A DNA stretch of 12,297 nt from the NCBI GenBank assembly GCA_045106055.1, contig JBGCED010000051.1, forward strand, positions 1-12,297, read 5' to 3'. The notes below the pieces were generated by a model. The model saw only the letters and a program-made list of their open reading frames with translations. It did no database searches and was not told the DNA's origin. The translations under genes and the position numbers were made by a program. Shown one piece after another: positions 1-7,258 of this stretch (position 1 is the stretch's first letter; each line of letters opens with the position of its first letter). The DNA comes from JBGCED01 sp045106055. GTDB taxonomy: Bacteria; Pseudomonadota; Alphaproteobacteria; CBDDJK01.

Positions 1-126
1 AAACATTGCGTAATAAACATCAACGAATCATATCCTTACATGAAACATTACGATAAATATTATAACATTATCCAAATAAAAGCAATTTCTTTTTATAATT
101 GTTTTTTCTTTATATTATGTTGAATA

Positions 127-141
127 TTCTAATGATTATTA
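127..141. promoter_or_regulatory. possible secondary Fur-like site
   Basis: The 15-mer TTCTAATGATTATTA matches the 7-1-7 Fur core TGATAATNATTATCA at 11 of the 14 specified positions and is centred on G134. It lies about 190 bases upstream of the strong Fur box. It could be an auxiliary site, a site for a divergent gene to the left, or chance in A/T-rich DNA. Confidence 0.25.
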
Positions 142-191
142 ACGACTTGTTTTCTGTTTCGCAATGATCAAGTTCACAGATTGAAGAATAT

Positions 192-211
192 CCTAAACCT
201 TCTGGATTAGG
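192..211. other. short imperfect hairpin
   Basis: CCTAAACC (192-199) and GGATTAGG (204-211) can pair at 7 of 8 positions around a TTCT loop. No T-run follows on the plus strand, so it is not a standard intrinsic terminator. It might be a regulator site or a structured leader if transcription starts further upstream. Confidence 0.25.
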
Positions 212-318
212 GGGTTATATCAGTTCATCATTATACTAAATTCTAATTTAATCGCTGGCGCATAACGGGATAAAAAATTTAAAAAAGGGCTTGCGTTATT
301 TTTCATTTGGGTCTAAAT

Positions 319-337
319 GATAATGATTATCATTTTC
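319..337 (+). promoter_or_regulatory. Fur box controlling the iron ABC operon
   Basis: GATAATGATTATCATTTTC matches the 19-base Fur consensus GATAATGATAATCATTATC at 17 positions. The surrounding 316-334 is a perfect inverted repeat, AATGATAAT-G-ATTATCATT. It lies 26 bases before the start codon at 364, and a -10-like hexamer GATAAT (319-324) is embedded in it, so Fe-Fur binding would block RNA polymerase. The family of the first gene (ferric-iron binding protein) supports iron repression. Many alphaproteobacteria use RirA or Irr instead, so a classical Fur box is informative. Confidence 0.88.
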
Positions 338-363
338 ATTTAGAAATTTTGGAGCATAATAAA

Positions 364-1461
364 ATGAAATTTAGTATTTTAAAACGCCAAGCAAATGCAC
401 AAGATGCCACAGATCATCGCCTATATAGGTTTTTGTTGGGGTCTTTGGTGGTGGGGTTAATGATCGGCGCAATAATGCAGCCGCAGGCAAATGCGCAAGA
501 GGTTAATCTTTATTCTGCCCGTAAAGAGGTGCTGATTCTGCCCTTGTTGGAACGCTTTACCCAGCAAACGGGAATTGAAGTGAATATCGTAACGGGAAAA
601 GCCGATAATTTAATGAAACGCTTGCAGCTTGAGGGCATAAATTCACCTGCCGATCTGTTGCTAACGGTGGATGCAGGGCGGCTTTACCGCGCAGTGGATG
701 CGGGGTTGACCCAGCCGATCATCAGCGATAAAATTGAACAAAGATTGCCCGCTGCTTATCGCGATCAAGATATGCATTGGGTGGGGCTGAGCATGCGCGC
801 AAGGCCGATTTTTTATAACAGAGAAAAGATCTTACCTGGCGCGCTTTCAACCTATCAGGCTTTAACGGATAAAAAATGGCACAAGCGGGTTTGCATCCGA
901 TCATCAGGCAATATTTACAACCAATCCTTGGTGGCTTCAATGGTCGCCCATGATGGGGTTGAGCCTGCGCGGACATGGGCTGCGGGGCTTGTTGATAATT
1001 TTGCGCGCCGCCCCCAAGGCGGGGATACCGACCAGCTTATGGCGGTTGCAGCGGGTGAATGCGATGTCGCGATTGCCAACAGCTATTATTTTGCAGTCAT
1101 GATGAATGGTGCAGATAAAATGAAACGGGAAGCAGCCCAGAAAATCGGCTTATTCTGGCCAAATCAATCAGGCGACGGCGTTGATGGGCGCGGCGTTCAT
1201 GTGAATATTTCAGGGGCGGTGATTGCCAAATCTGCTAAGAATTATGATTCTGCGGTTGCACTGATTGAATATTTATTGTCGGATGAAGCGCAAAGATGGT
1301 ATGCAGACACCAATGGAGAATATCCTGTTGTGGAAACGATAGAGCCAAGCCCCCTATTAAAAAGCTGGGGCAGCTTTAAGGCGGATCTGGTTGGGTTTTC
1401 CAAGCTTGGTGAATTAAACCCAGAAGCCGTAAAATTAATGGATCGTACTGGATGGAAATAG
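364..1461 (+). CDS. fbpA: periplasmic ferric-iron-binding protein of an ABC importer (FbpA/FutA/SfuA type)
   Basis: This is the extracytoplasmic solute-binding protein that captures Fe3+ in the periplasm and hands it to the permease. The product has 365 residues. A long N-region is followed by a hydrophobic stretch (about residues 23-38) and an ANA-type signal peptidase I site near residues 43-45; there is no lipobox cysteine. The mature protein begins with the family-typical NLYSARKEV (Tyr50, Arg53), and the adjacent tyrosines Tyr241-Tyr242 in NSYYFAV match the paired iron-ligand tyrosines of FbpA/FutA proteins. ATG 364 was chosen because GGAG (351-354) sits 9 bases upstream; a longer in-frame TTG start at 307 would place the Fur box inside the gene. 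It is the first gene of the operon and overlaps the permease by 10 bases. The ligand could be another ferric complex, but the Fur box and YY pair favour iron. Confidence 0.9.
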   Translation: MKFSILKRQANAQDATDHRLYRFLLGSLVVGLMIGAIMQPQANAQEVNLYSARKEVLILPLLERFTQQTGIEVNIVTGKADNLMKRLQLEGINSPADLLLTVDAGRLYRAVDAGLTQPIISDKIEQRLPAAYRDQDMHWVGLSMRARPIFYNREKILPGALSTYQALTDKKWHKRVCIRSSGNIYNQSLVASMVAHDGVEPARTWAAGLVDNFARRPQGGDTDQLMAVAAGECDVAIANSYYFAVMMNGADKMKREAAQKIGLFWPNQSGDGVDGRGVHVNISGAVIAKSAKNYDSAVALIEYLLSDEAQRWYADTNGEYPVVETIEPSPLLKSWGSFKADLVGFSKLGELNPEAVKLMDRTGWK

Positions 1462-3236
1462 GCGATCGCTTAAACACCATAAAATCTAGGCATCAACGCC
1501 ATTCTTTGGGGGGGCAAGGCGCAAAATCAAACCGATTTTTGCGCTTTCTCCCCAAGGAATGGTTCAAATATGGCTGGTCTCATTCTATGGGGCTTGCCAC
1601 TATTTTTTTTATTGGGCTGCTGTTTGCGCTTCCGCTTTTGGTCATTTTTGGCTATTTATTTGTGCCAGCCTTTGATATTTGGCAGCATTTAATTGAAACG
1701 GTGCTTGTGGATTATGTCATCAATTCCGCAATTTTGATGGTAGGGGTTGGGTTGCTAACTTTGTTTGGCGGGGTAAGCTGTGCGTGGCTGGTGACCATGT
1801 GCAGCTTTAAAGGTCGCGCTTTTTTTGAATGGGCATTGTTGCTGCCCATGGCAATGCCTGCTTATATTATCGCCTATACCTATACAGGGCTGCTTGATTC
1901 GGGCGGCATTGTGCAATCTGCCATTCGCAATATTTGGGATTTAAATTACGGAGAATATTATTTCCCGCAGGTAAGATCGCTTGGCGGGGCGGTTTTGATG
2001 CTTGCGCTTGTCCTGTTTCCATATTTATATTTATTGACGCGCGCGACCTTTTTAAATCAATCCTTGTGCGTTTTGGAGGTTAGCCGTTCCTTGGGTCACG
2101 GCGCGTGGCGCACTTTTGCAATGTTGGCGCTGCCGCTTGCCCGCCCGTCCATCATTGCGGGGCTATCTTTGGTATTGATGGAGGTGCTGGCAGATTATGG
2201 CACCGTGCATTATTTTGGGATTAGCACCTTTAGCACAGGCATTTTCAGAACATGGCAAGGGCTTGGCAGCGATGCTGGCGCGGCGCAATTATCGGCTTTA
2301 TTGCTATGTTTTATTTTTGCGCTGGTGGTGGTGGAAGTGAAATCGCGCAAAAAGGCAAAATTCCATGATACCAGCCAGCGGCATCAAAATATCAAACCGA
2401 TTCCCCTAACAGGCTATAAGGCATGGCTGGCGATTGGCTTTTGCGCGATCCCTGTGATCTTTGGTTTTTTGCTGCCTGCGATCCAATTATTATTATGGTG
2501 TATTGAGGTTGCCGCTATTCAAATCAATTTTAGATTTTTAATTCTATTCTATAATTCCTTGCTATTGGCATTTATAACCGCGTGCTGCGCGGTGGGGATT
2601 GCGGTCATTCTTGCCTATGGGCAGCGGGTCTTATCAAACCGCCTCATTGGGCTTACTGTGTCGCTGGTTGGGCTTGGCTATGCCATTCCTGGAACTGTGT
2701 TGGCGGTTGGTGTATTAATTCCGCTTGCCTTTGTTGATAATCGGATTGATGGCTTTATGCGCGCGCAATTTAACATTTCAACGGGGCTGTTGTTAAGCGG
2801 CACGCTGGTTGGGCTGGTCTTTGCCTATTTGGTACGGTTTCTGACCTTATCATTACGGGGGGTGCAATCGGGGTTGATCCGAATTAAACCCACGCTGGAT
2901 GATGCAGGGCGCGCACTTGGGCATTCACCGCGATCAATCTTGTCAAAAATTCATTTGCCCTTGCTTAAAGGCAGCTTGTGGACGGCATTTTTGTTGGTAT
3001 TTGTTGATGTTTTAAAAGAATTGCCAATCACGCTTGTCTTGCGCCCGTTTAATTATAATACGCTGGCTGTGCGCGCTTATGAATTGGCATCGGATGAACG
3101 GCTTGCAGAAGCCGCGCCTGCATCGCTGGCGATTGTTGTTGCTGGTATTCTTCCTGTGATTATGATAAGTCGCTCTATTACCAAAACACGCAAACAACAT
3201 CCAATCATTCATCGCGGCAAGCAGCATTATGAATAA
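1452..3236 (+). CDS. fbpB: ferric-iron ABC transporter permease, fused two-domain type (FbpB/SfuB/AfuB family)
   Basis: This inner-membrane permease has 594 residues and two tandem BPD_transp_1 (MetI-like) domains, so a single chain would make the whole channel. A cytoplasmic tail of about 45 residues precedes the first membrane helix. The EAA-type cytoplasmic loops that contact the ATPase are visible twice: from Glu209 (EVSRSLGHGAWRTF, then LPLARP) and from Asp483 (DDAGRALGHS, then HLPLLKG). The second half starts around residue 324. The duplication and length are typical of the Fe3+ importers FbpB and SfuB. The ATG at 1452 has no clear Shine-Dalgarno sequence and overlaps the end of the binding-protein gene by 10 bases, implying translational coupling. 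A shorter start at the Met just before the first helix (about residue 46) is possible. It overlaps the ATPase gene by 8 bases. Confidence 0.92.
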   Translation: MEIGDRLNTIKSRHQRHSLGGQGAKSNRFLRFLPKEWFKYGWSHSMGLATIFFIGLLFALPLLVIFGYLFVPAFDIWQHLIETVLVDYVINSAILMVGVGLLTLFGGVSCAWLVTMCSFKGRAFFEWALLLPMAMPAYIIAYTYTGLLDSGGIVQSAIRNIWDLNYGEYYFPQVRSLGGAVLMLALVLFPYLYLLTRATFLNQSLCVLEVSRSLGHGAWRTFAMLALPLARPSIIAGLSLVLMEVLADYGTVHYFGISTFSTGIFRTWQGLGSDAGAAQLSALLLCFIFALVVVEVKSRKKAKFHDTSQRHQNIKPIPLTGYKAWLAIGFCAIPVIFGFLLPAIQLLLWCIEVAAIQINFRFLILFYNSLLLAFITACCAVGIAVILAYGQRVLSNRLIGLTVSLVGLGYAIPGTVLAVGVLIPLAFVDNRIDGFMRAQFNISTGLLLSGTLVGLVFAYLVRFLTLSLRGVQSGLIRIKPTLDDAGRALGHSPRSILSKIHLPLLKGSLWTAFLLVFVDVLKELPITLVLRPFNYNTLAVRAYELASDERLAEAAPASLAIVVAGILPVIMISRSITKTRKQHPIIHRGKQHYE

Positions 3237-4302
3237 GCTTTTACAGATTAAACAATTAACCATGCGCTATGACGCGCAAGCGGTTTTGCACGATATTGAT
3301 CTTGATTTTGAACGCGGGACAATTGGCTGCTTGCTAGGACCAAGCGGTTGCGGCAAGACAAGCCTGTTGCGCGCGGTTGCAGGCTTTGAAAAAATAGAGC
3401 AAGGCACAATCAGCGTTGATGGCAAAATCATTAGCGCACCAGATGTGTTTATCCCCCCAGAACGCCGCCATATTGGAATGGTATTTCAAGATTTTGCACT
3501 GTTCCCCCATTTATCGGTTGCAGATAATATTGGCTTTGGACTGAATAAGCGTGATGATAAGGCGCGCCAGCACCGAATTGATACGCTGCTAGAGATGATG
3601 AAAATCACCCAGCAGAAGCATGCCTATCCCCATGAATTATCAGGCGGGCAGCAGCAGCGGGTTGCGCTGGCGCGTGCGATGGCACCCAGCCCGAAGATTC
3701 TGCTTATGGACGAGCCTTTTTCGGCGATTGATCCCATTTTGCGCGAACCGCTTGCGCTTGAAATTCGGGATATTTTATTACAAGAAAAAGTCTCTGCGAT
3801 TTTGGTTACCCATGATCAGCAAGAAGCTTTTGCCGTTGCAGATCATATTGCCTTGATTAATCACGGTAAATTGGTGCAATGTGACACGCCCTATGATTTA
3901 TATCACCGCCCTATCAATCGATTTGTGGTTGATTTTATTGGAAGAAGCACAATGATTAAGGGGGTTATTATGGATGAAACCCATGTAAAAACCAGTCTTG
4001 GGGTGATTGCGGGGCAAGTGCCTGTTCAATTCCTCCCCTCAAATCAGCAAGCGTCCCATCAGCAAGTAGATGTGCTGGTAAGACCAGAGGATATTATCAT
4101 TGATGAAAGCAGTGACTTGAAGCTAACCTTGATTAAAAAAACATTCCGTGGTGCGGATTTTCTGTATATAATGCAGCTTGATGATGCAGCGCAACAGGTC
4201 TATTGTATGGTGGATAGTCATAATCATCACCAAATTGGTCAAAAAATTGGAATAAGCATGGATATGCACCATTTGCAAATTTTTAACCCTTCCAACAAAT
4301 AG
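3229..4302 (+). CDS. fbpC: ferric-iron ABC transporter ATP-binding protein (FbpC type)
   Basis: This is the cytoplasmic ATPase subunit that powers the iron permease. All ABC motifs are intact in the 357 residues: Walker A GPSGCGKT (37-44), Q-loop Gln87 in VFQDFALFPH, signature LSGGQQQR (from 137), Walker B ILLMDE (157-162, catalytic Glu162), D-loop SAID and switch His195 in VTHDQQEA. Tyr14 is placed to stack on the adenine. The roughly 120 residues after the ATPase core form a TOBE-like regulatory domain, as in FbpC and other CUT1/Fe3+ ATPases. The ATG lies inside the last codons of the permease gene (8-base overlap), so translation is probably coupled. The group of ABC ATPases with spermidine, sulfate or maltose substrates is similar in sequence; the neighbours set the iron assignment. 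Confidence 0.93.
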   Translation: MNKLLQIKQLTMRYDAQAVLHDIDLDFERGTIGCLLGPSGCGKTSLLRAVAGFEKIEQGTISVDGKIISAPDVFIPPERRHIGMVFQDFALFPHLSVADNIGFGLNKRDDKARQHRIDTLLEMMKITQQKHAYPHELSGGQQQRVALARAMAPSPKILLMDEPFSAIDPILREPLALEIRDILLQEKVSAILVTHDQQEAFAVADHIALINHGKLVQCDTPYDLYHRPINRFVVDFIGRSTMIKGVIMDETHVKTSLGVIAGQVPVQFLPSNQQASHQQVDVLVRPEDIIIDESSDLKLTLIKKTFRGADFLYIMQLDDAAQQVYCMVDSHNHHQIGQKIGISMDMHHLQIFNPSNK

Positions 4303-4319
4303 AAGCTAGGGCATAGAAC

Positions 4320-5474
4320 TTGTCTGATCATCATAAAAACCATGTTGCAAAAAACCATGCTGGAAACAATCATCCTAGAAACAATCATGTGATTGGCATA
4401 TTAGGAAGCGGTCAATTGGGGCGGATGACAGCAATGGCAGCGCATGCGCTTGGCATTGAAACGCTGGTTTTTGATCAAAAAATGACACACATGCCTGGCG
4501 GGCAAGTATCGCCCTTCATCGAAGGAAAATGGGATGATTGGGATGCGCTGCGCGATTTTGCGCAATCGGTTGATGTCATTACCTATGAATTTGAAAATAT
4601 CCCGCTTGCTGCGGTGCGTTATTTAAATGACCTAACGCCCGTCTTTCCGCCAATGAATGCGCTTGAAATTGCAAGTGATCGCATTGCCGAAAAAGCATTT
4701 TTCAGCAGCCTTGAAATTGAAATTGCGCCTTACCGGCCCCTGCGCTCGCTTGATCAGCTGTCTGCAATCATTGATGAATTGTCAATCAGCGCAAGCGGCG
4801 GCGTTCCCGTCATTGTCAAAACCGCGCGGCTTGGATATGATGGTCATGGTCAAAGGCGCATTTCATCCGCTGGGGACATTCCAGAAGCCATGCGCTATTT
4901 TAACGATCATTATGATTCCAGCATGTCTTATGTGGTTGAATGCTGCATTGATTTGGCGGCGGAATATTCCCTTATTGTGGGGCGTGCGCAAGATGGCGCG
5001 ATTTGCATTTACGAGCCAAGCCTGAATCAGCATCAAGACCAAATTTTAAAACATTCAACCGTGCCAGCCCAAGGGCTTAACAGCCAGCAATCCAAGATCA
5101 TGGAAATATATGCACGCAAAATTGTTGAAGGCTTGAATTATGTTGGCATCATTGGGATTGAGTTTTTTAAGGATCAAGCGGGGCATATTTTGGTGAATGA
5201 AATTGCACCGCGCCCCCATAATTCGGGACATTGGACAATGGATGGCACGCATTGCAGCCAGTTTCAGCAGCTTGCAAGAATATTATCAAATTTGCCCCTT
5301 GGCAGCAGCAAGCGCATTGCCGATTCCGTTAAAATGGTGAATTTAATTGGCGATGATGTTCAAAATCTGAATGATTATTTGCAAGATGATCACGCAATTT
5401 TACATCTTTATGGCAAGCAGGAAGCACGCAAGGGGCGCAAAATGGGGCATGTTAATCTGGTGAATGCACCATGA
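4320..5474 (+). CDS. purK: N5-carboxyaminoimidazole ribonucleotide synthase (PurK)
   Basis: PurK is an ATP-grasp enzyme of purine synthesis. It makes N5-CAIR from AIR, bicarbonate and ATP, and PurE then rearranges the product. Visible signatures are GSGQLGRM (residues 29-36), the EFENIP segment, the ATP-grasp strand VKTARLGYDGHGQ and the C-terminal VNEIAPRPHNSGHWT (292-306, with metal-binding Glu294). The proposed start is TTG 4320, with AGGG (4308-4311) 8 bases upstream. This adds about 23 residues rich in His, Asn and Lys that are absent from ordinary PurK, which begins 4-6 residues before GxGQLG. GTG 4389 would give a canonical N-terminus but has no evident ribosome-binding site. The gene begins 17 bases after the iron ATPase gene, so it is probably read from the same message. 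purE is not in the window, which is unusual since purE and purK are often adjacent. Confidence 0.93.
   Translation: MSDHHKNHVAKNHAGNNHPRNNHVIGILGSGQLGRMTAMAAHALGIETLVFDQKMTHMPGGQVSPFIEGKWDDWDALRDFAQSVDVITYEFENIPLAAVRYLNDLTPVFPPMNALEIASDRIAEKAFFSSLEIEIAPYRPLRSLDQLSAIIDELSISASGGVPVIVKTARLGYDGHGQRRISSAGDIPEAMRYFNDHYDSSMSYVVECCIDLAAEYSLIVGRAQDGAICIYEPSLNQHQDQILKHSTVPAQGLNSQQSKIMEIYARKIVEGLNYVGIIGIEFFKDQAGHILVNEIAPRPHNSGHWTMDGTHCSQFQQLARILSNLPLGSSKRIADSVKMVNLIGDDVQNLNDYLQDDHAILHLYGKQEARKGRKMGHVNLVNAP
4335..4394 (+). repeat. 15-bp-period degenerate tandem array in the 5' end of purK
   Basis: Four consecutive 15-base units, in frame, encode KNHVA, KNHAG, NNHPR and NNHVI. Units 1 and 2 are nearly identical (AAAAACCATG followed by TTGCA or CTGGA). 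Units 3 and 4 share AACAATCAT and have drifted from the first pair. The array supplies nearly all of the His/Asn-rich extension and ends exactly where conserved PurK sequence begins. Confidence 0.8.
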
Positions 5475-6151
5475 TCAAAGAATTTCTCATTTATCTTATC
5501 ATTGGATTTATCATTATCGCATTGCTGATGTTGGGCTTGCGCCAATTTGATTTGCTAACAGACATTATTCGACCGATTATAGAGGTTCAAGTGATTGATA
5601 TTCGGATTAGCATTACCCTTTATATATGCTTGTTTATCATCCTTGCCAGCCTATCACTGCCTGTTGCAAATATTCTATGTTTGATTGCGGGCTATGCTTA
5701 TGGCCCTTGGCTTGGCGGGACAATCGGCGTGCTATCAATCAGCATTGGTTCATTATTCTTCATTGTAATTATGCGGATTGGCATTTTAATGCATTTAAAG
5801 AAACAAGTCACCAAGACAGCGCGCCGCTTTGCCGCAGAAAATAATTTGAATGATTTTTCACTTTTATTTGGAATTCGATTGCTGCCGATGCTTCCTGTAT
5901 TATTCATTAATATGGTGGCAGCCATGACGCGCCCGCATCCGTTTAAATTTTGGGCAGCAACTGCGCTTGGCATTGCGCCCAGCTGTTTTTTATTGTCACA
6001 TTTTGGAAGCAATATTGAAAACCTGACCATTACCTTACTGCAACCAAGCGCAGCCTTTAGCGAAAATGCAACAAGTTTTATCTTTATGGCGGTGGTTGGC
6101 GTGATTTTAATCTCTCCCCGCATCATAAAATTAGTCTTGAAATATAAATAA
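5471..6151 (+). CDS. VTT-domain membrane protein of the TVP38/TMEM64 (DedA-superfamily) type
   Basis: This 226-residue integral membrane protein has about five or six hydrophobic segments. The first spans about residues 5-22 and the last ends in a short basic tail. The centre has the VTT (SNARE-associated/DedA) layout: a SLPVANILCLIAGYAYGPWLGG segment with the conserved glycines, a basic cytoplasmic stretch, then a re-entrant-like FGIRLLPMLPVLFINMVAAMT and ALGIAPSC. In this superfamily these elements are linked to phospholipid scrambling or flipping and to membrane homeostasis; the substrate here is unknown. The ATG overlaps the purK stop as ATGA, indicating coupled translation. It is the last gene of the rightward iron/purK group and ends 11 bases from the converging thiL gene. 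Its association with iron uptake is positional only. Confidence 0.8.
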   Translation: MIKEFLIYLIIGFIIIALLMLGLRQFDLLTDIIRPIIEVQVIDIRISITLYICLFIILASLSLPVANILCLIAGYAYGPWLGGTIGVLSISIGSLFFIVIMRIGILMHLKKQVTKTARRFAAENNLNDFSLLFGIRLLPMLPVLFINMVAAMTRPHPFKFWAATALGIAPSCFLLSHFGSNIENLTITLLQPSAAFSENATSFIFMAVVGVILISPRIIKLVLKYK

Positions 6152-6162
6152 GTTAGCCCCGA

Positions 6163-7254
6163 TTAATGCGCCTGTTTTGGGCGATGATCCCAGCCTGTGC
6201 GGTCATAGGGAACGGTAAAGCCGTCGCGGTCTAGCAGGGTAATTGGTGTATCTGCTGCTGTTATTTTTCCGATATGGTAAAGCGGTAAATGCTGCGATAA
6301 TGTTTCTAGCTGCGGGCTAAGCTGCGGGCGGGCGCAAAACACAAGCTCGTAATCATCGCCGCCTGTGATTAAATCAAGCAATAACCCCATATCCTCTGCG
6401 ATTAATTTTGCAGCGGCAGCAGATAGCGGAATGCGCGGCAGATCGACGGTTGCACCAAGCCCTTGCTGGGCTGCGCCATCTATCAAATGACCAATATCAG
6501 CAAGCAGCCCATCGGATACATCAAGTGCGCAAATCGCGTGATCTTCATGCGTATAATGATTGGCGTTTAACAGATGAATTAAGCCAAGCCCGTGATCAAT
6601 GCGCGCGCTTGGCGTTTCATACGCCTTGCGCAACAAGGCTTGCTGCTCAAGATCAAGAATGCTGATCAGCGGTCTTTGCTGCGCATATAAAAGCCCCAAA
6701 TGCCCATCGCCAATCACACCGCTTACATAAAGATCATCGCCCGCTTTTGCACCATGACGGGTAAGGAATAAGGGGCGGTCGCGGCAATCGGTCGCTGATT
6801 CGCCAATGATGGTCACGGCAAGGCTGATGTCATTGGGGCAGCTGACGCTGTCCCCGCCAAGCAAATATAGCCCGTAATCATGCTGAATTTTCGCCAGTCC
6901 CGCACAAAAACGCGCAAGCCATTCATCACTGCAATCATCGGTTAAGCCAAGCCCCAACATATAGCAAAGCGGGGTTGCGCCTTTTGCTGCAAGATCAGAA
7001 AGATTAACGCAAAGCAGCTTTTGCGCCAGCAGAAAAGGATCGCTATGGCGAAGAAAATGCACCCCCTCAACCAGCATATCCTTGCTGGTTAAATGGCATT
7101 GATTGGGCTTTATTGGGGGCAGCATGGCAACATCATCGCAAAGCCCCAAAGCATGATGATTGCCGTGCGTCAAAGGCGTTAAAAATTTTGCAATGCGTTC
7201 AAATTCGCCCATTTTATTGATTTGGCTTTGCTGCATGGCATCACCGCATGGCAT
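6163..7254 (-). CDS. thiL: thiamine-monophosphate kinase (ThiL)
   Basis: ThiL phosphorylates thiamine monophosphate with ATP to give thiamine pyrophosphate, the last step of cofactor synthesis, in the cytoplasm. The product has about 363 residues in the PurM/ThiL fold. Family landmarks are in order: GEFERIAKF at the N-terminus, GLCDDVAML (Mg/ATP aspartates), SKDMLVEGVHF, SDLAAKGATP, GGDSVSCPNDISL, VSGVIGDGHLGL, ALDVSDGLLADIGHL and ITGGDDYELVF. All key acidic positions are present. The start is uncertain. ATG 7254 overlaps the gltX stop as TGATG and is given here. ATG 7236 has GGTGA four bases before it, and ATG 7212 sits directly before GEFERIA as in many ThiL proteins. A 13-bp duplication at the junction created part of this ambiguity. 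In many alphaproteobacteria thiL follows nusB, so the pairing with gltX is less usual. Confidence 0.92.
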   Translation of the reverse strand: MPCGDAMQQSQINKMGEFERIAKFLTPLTHGNHHALGLCDDVAMLPPIKPNQCHLTSKDMLVEGVHFLRHSDPFLLAQKLLCVNLSDLAAKGATPLCYMLGLGLTDDCSDEWLARFCAGLAKIQHDYGLYLLGGDSVSCPNDISLAVTIIGESATDCRDRPLFLTRHGAKAGDDLYVSGVIGDGHLGLLYAQQRPLISILDLEQQALLRKAYETPSARIDHGLGLIHLLNANHYTHEDHAICALDVSDGLLADIGHLIDGAAQQGLGATVDLPRIPLSAAAAKLIAEDMGLLLDLITGGDDYELVFCARPQLSPQLETLSQHLPLYHIGKITAADTPITLLDRDGFTVPYDRTGWDHRPKQAH

Positions 7255-7258
7255 CACT
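7233..7258. repeat. 13-bp tandem duplication across the gltX stop/thiL start junction
   Basis: GCATGGCATCACC (7233-7245) is followed directly by GCATGGCATCACT (7246-7258), identical at 12 of 13 positions. On the minus strand each copy contains TGATGCCATGC. The upstream copy carries the gltX stop and an in-frame thiL ATG (7254). The second copy places its own TGATG out of the thiL frame but provides ATG 7236 in frame. Confidence 0.85.

Larger units (their letters stand above)
1..306. other. A/T-rich noncoding region upstream of the iron operon
   Basis: No gene is supported on either strand in this stretch. It is strongly A/T-rich. It holds a weak Fur-like palindrome (127-141) and a short imperfect hairpin (192-211), both listed separately. 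No tRNA-like cloverleaf or end of a neighbouring reading frame is evident. It most likely serves as the regulatory leader of the iron-uptake genes to the right and perhaps of an unseen gene to the left. Confidence 0.6.

Noticed and set aside
307..363. Longer start (TTG 307) for the iron-binding protein
   Set aside because: It would put the Fur box and promoter inside the coding region; ATG 364 has GGAG at good spacing and begins a normal exported-protein leader.
5698..6126. 142-codon minus-strand frame opposite the VTT membrane-protein gene
   Set aside because: The plus strand encodes a coherent multi-helix VTT protein here; the antisense product has no recognisable motif or start signal.
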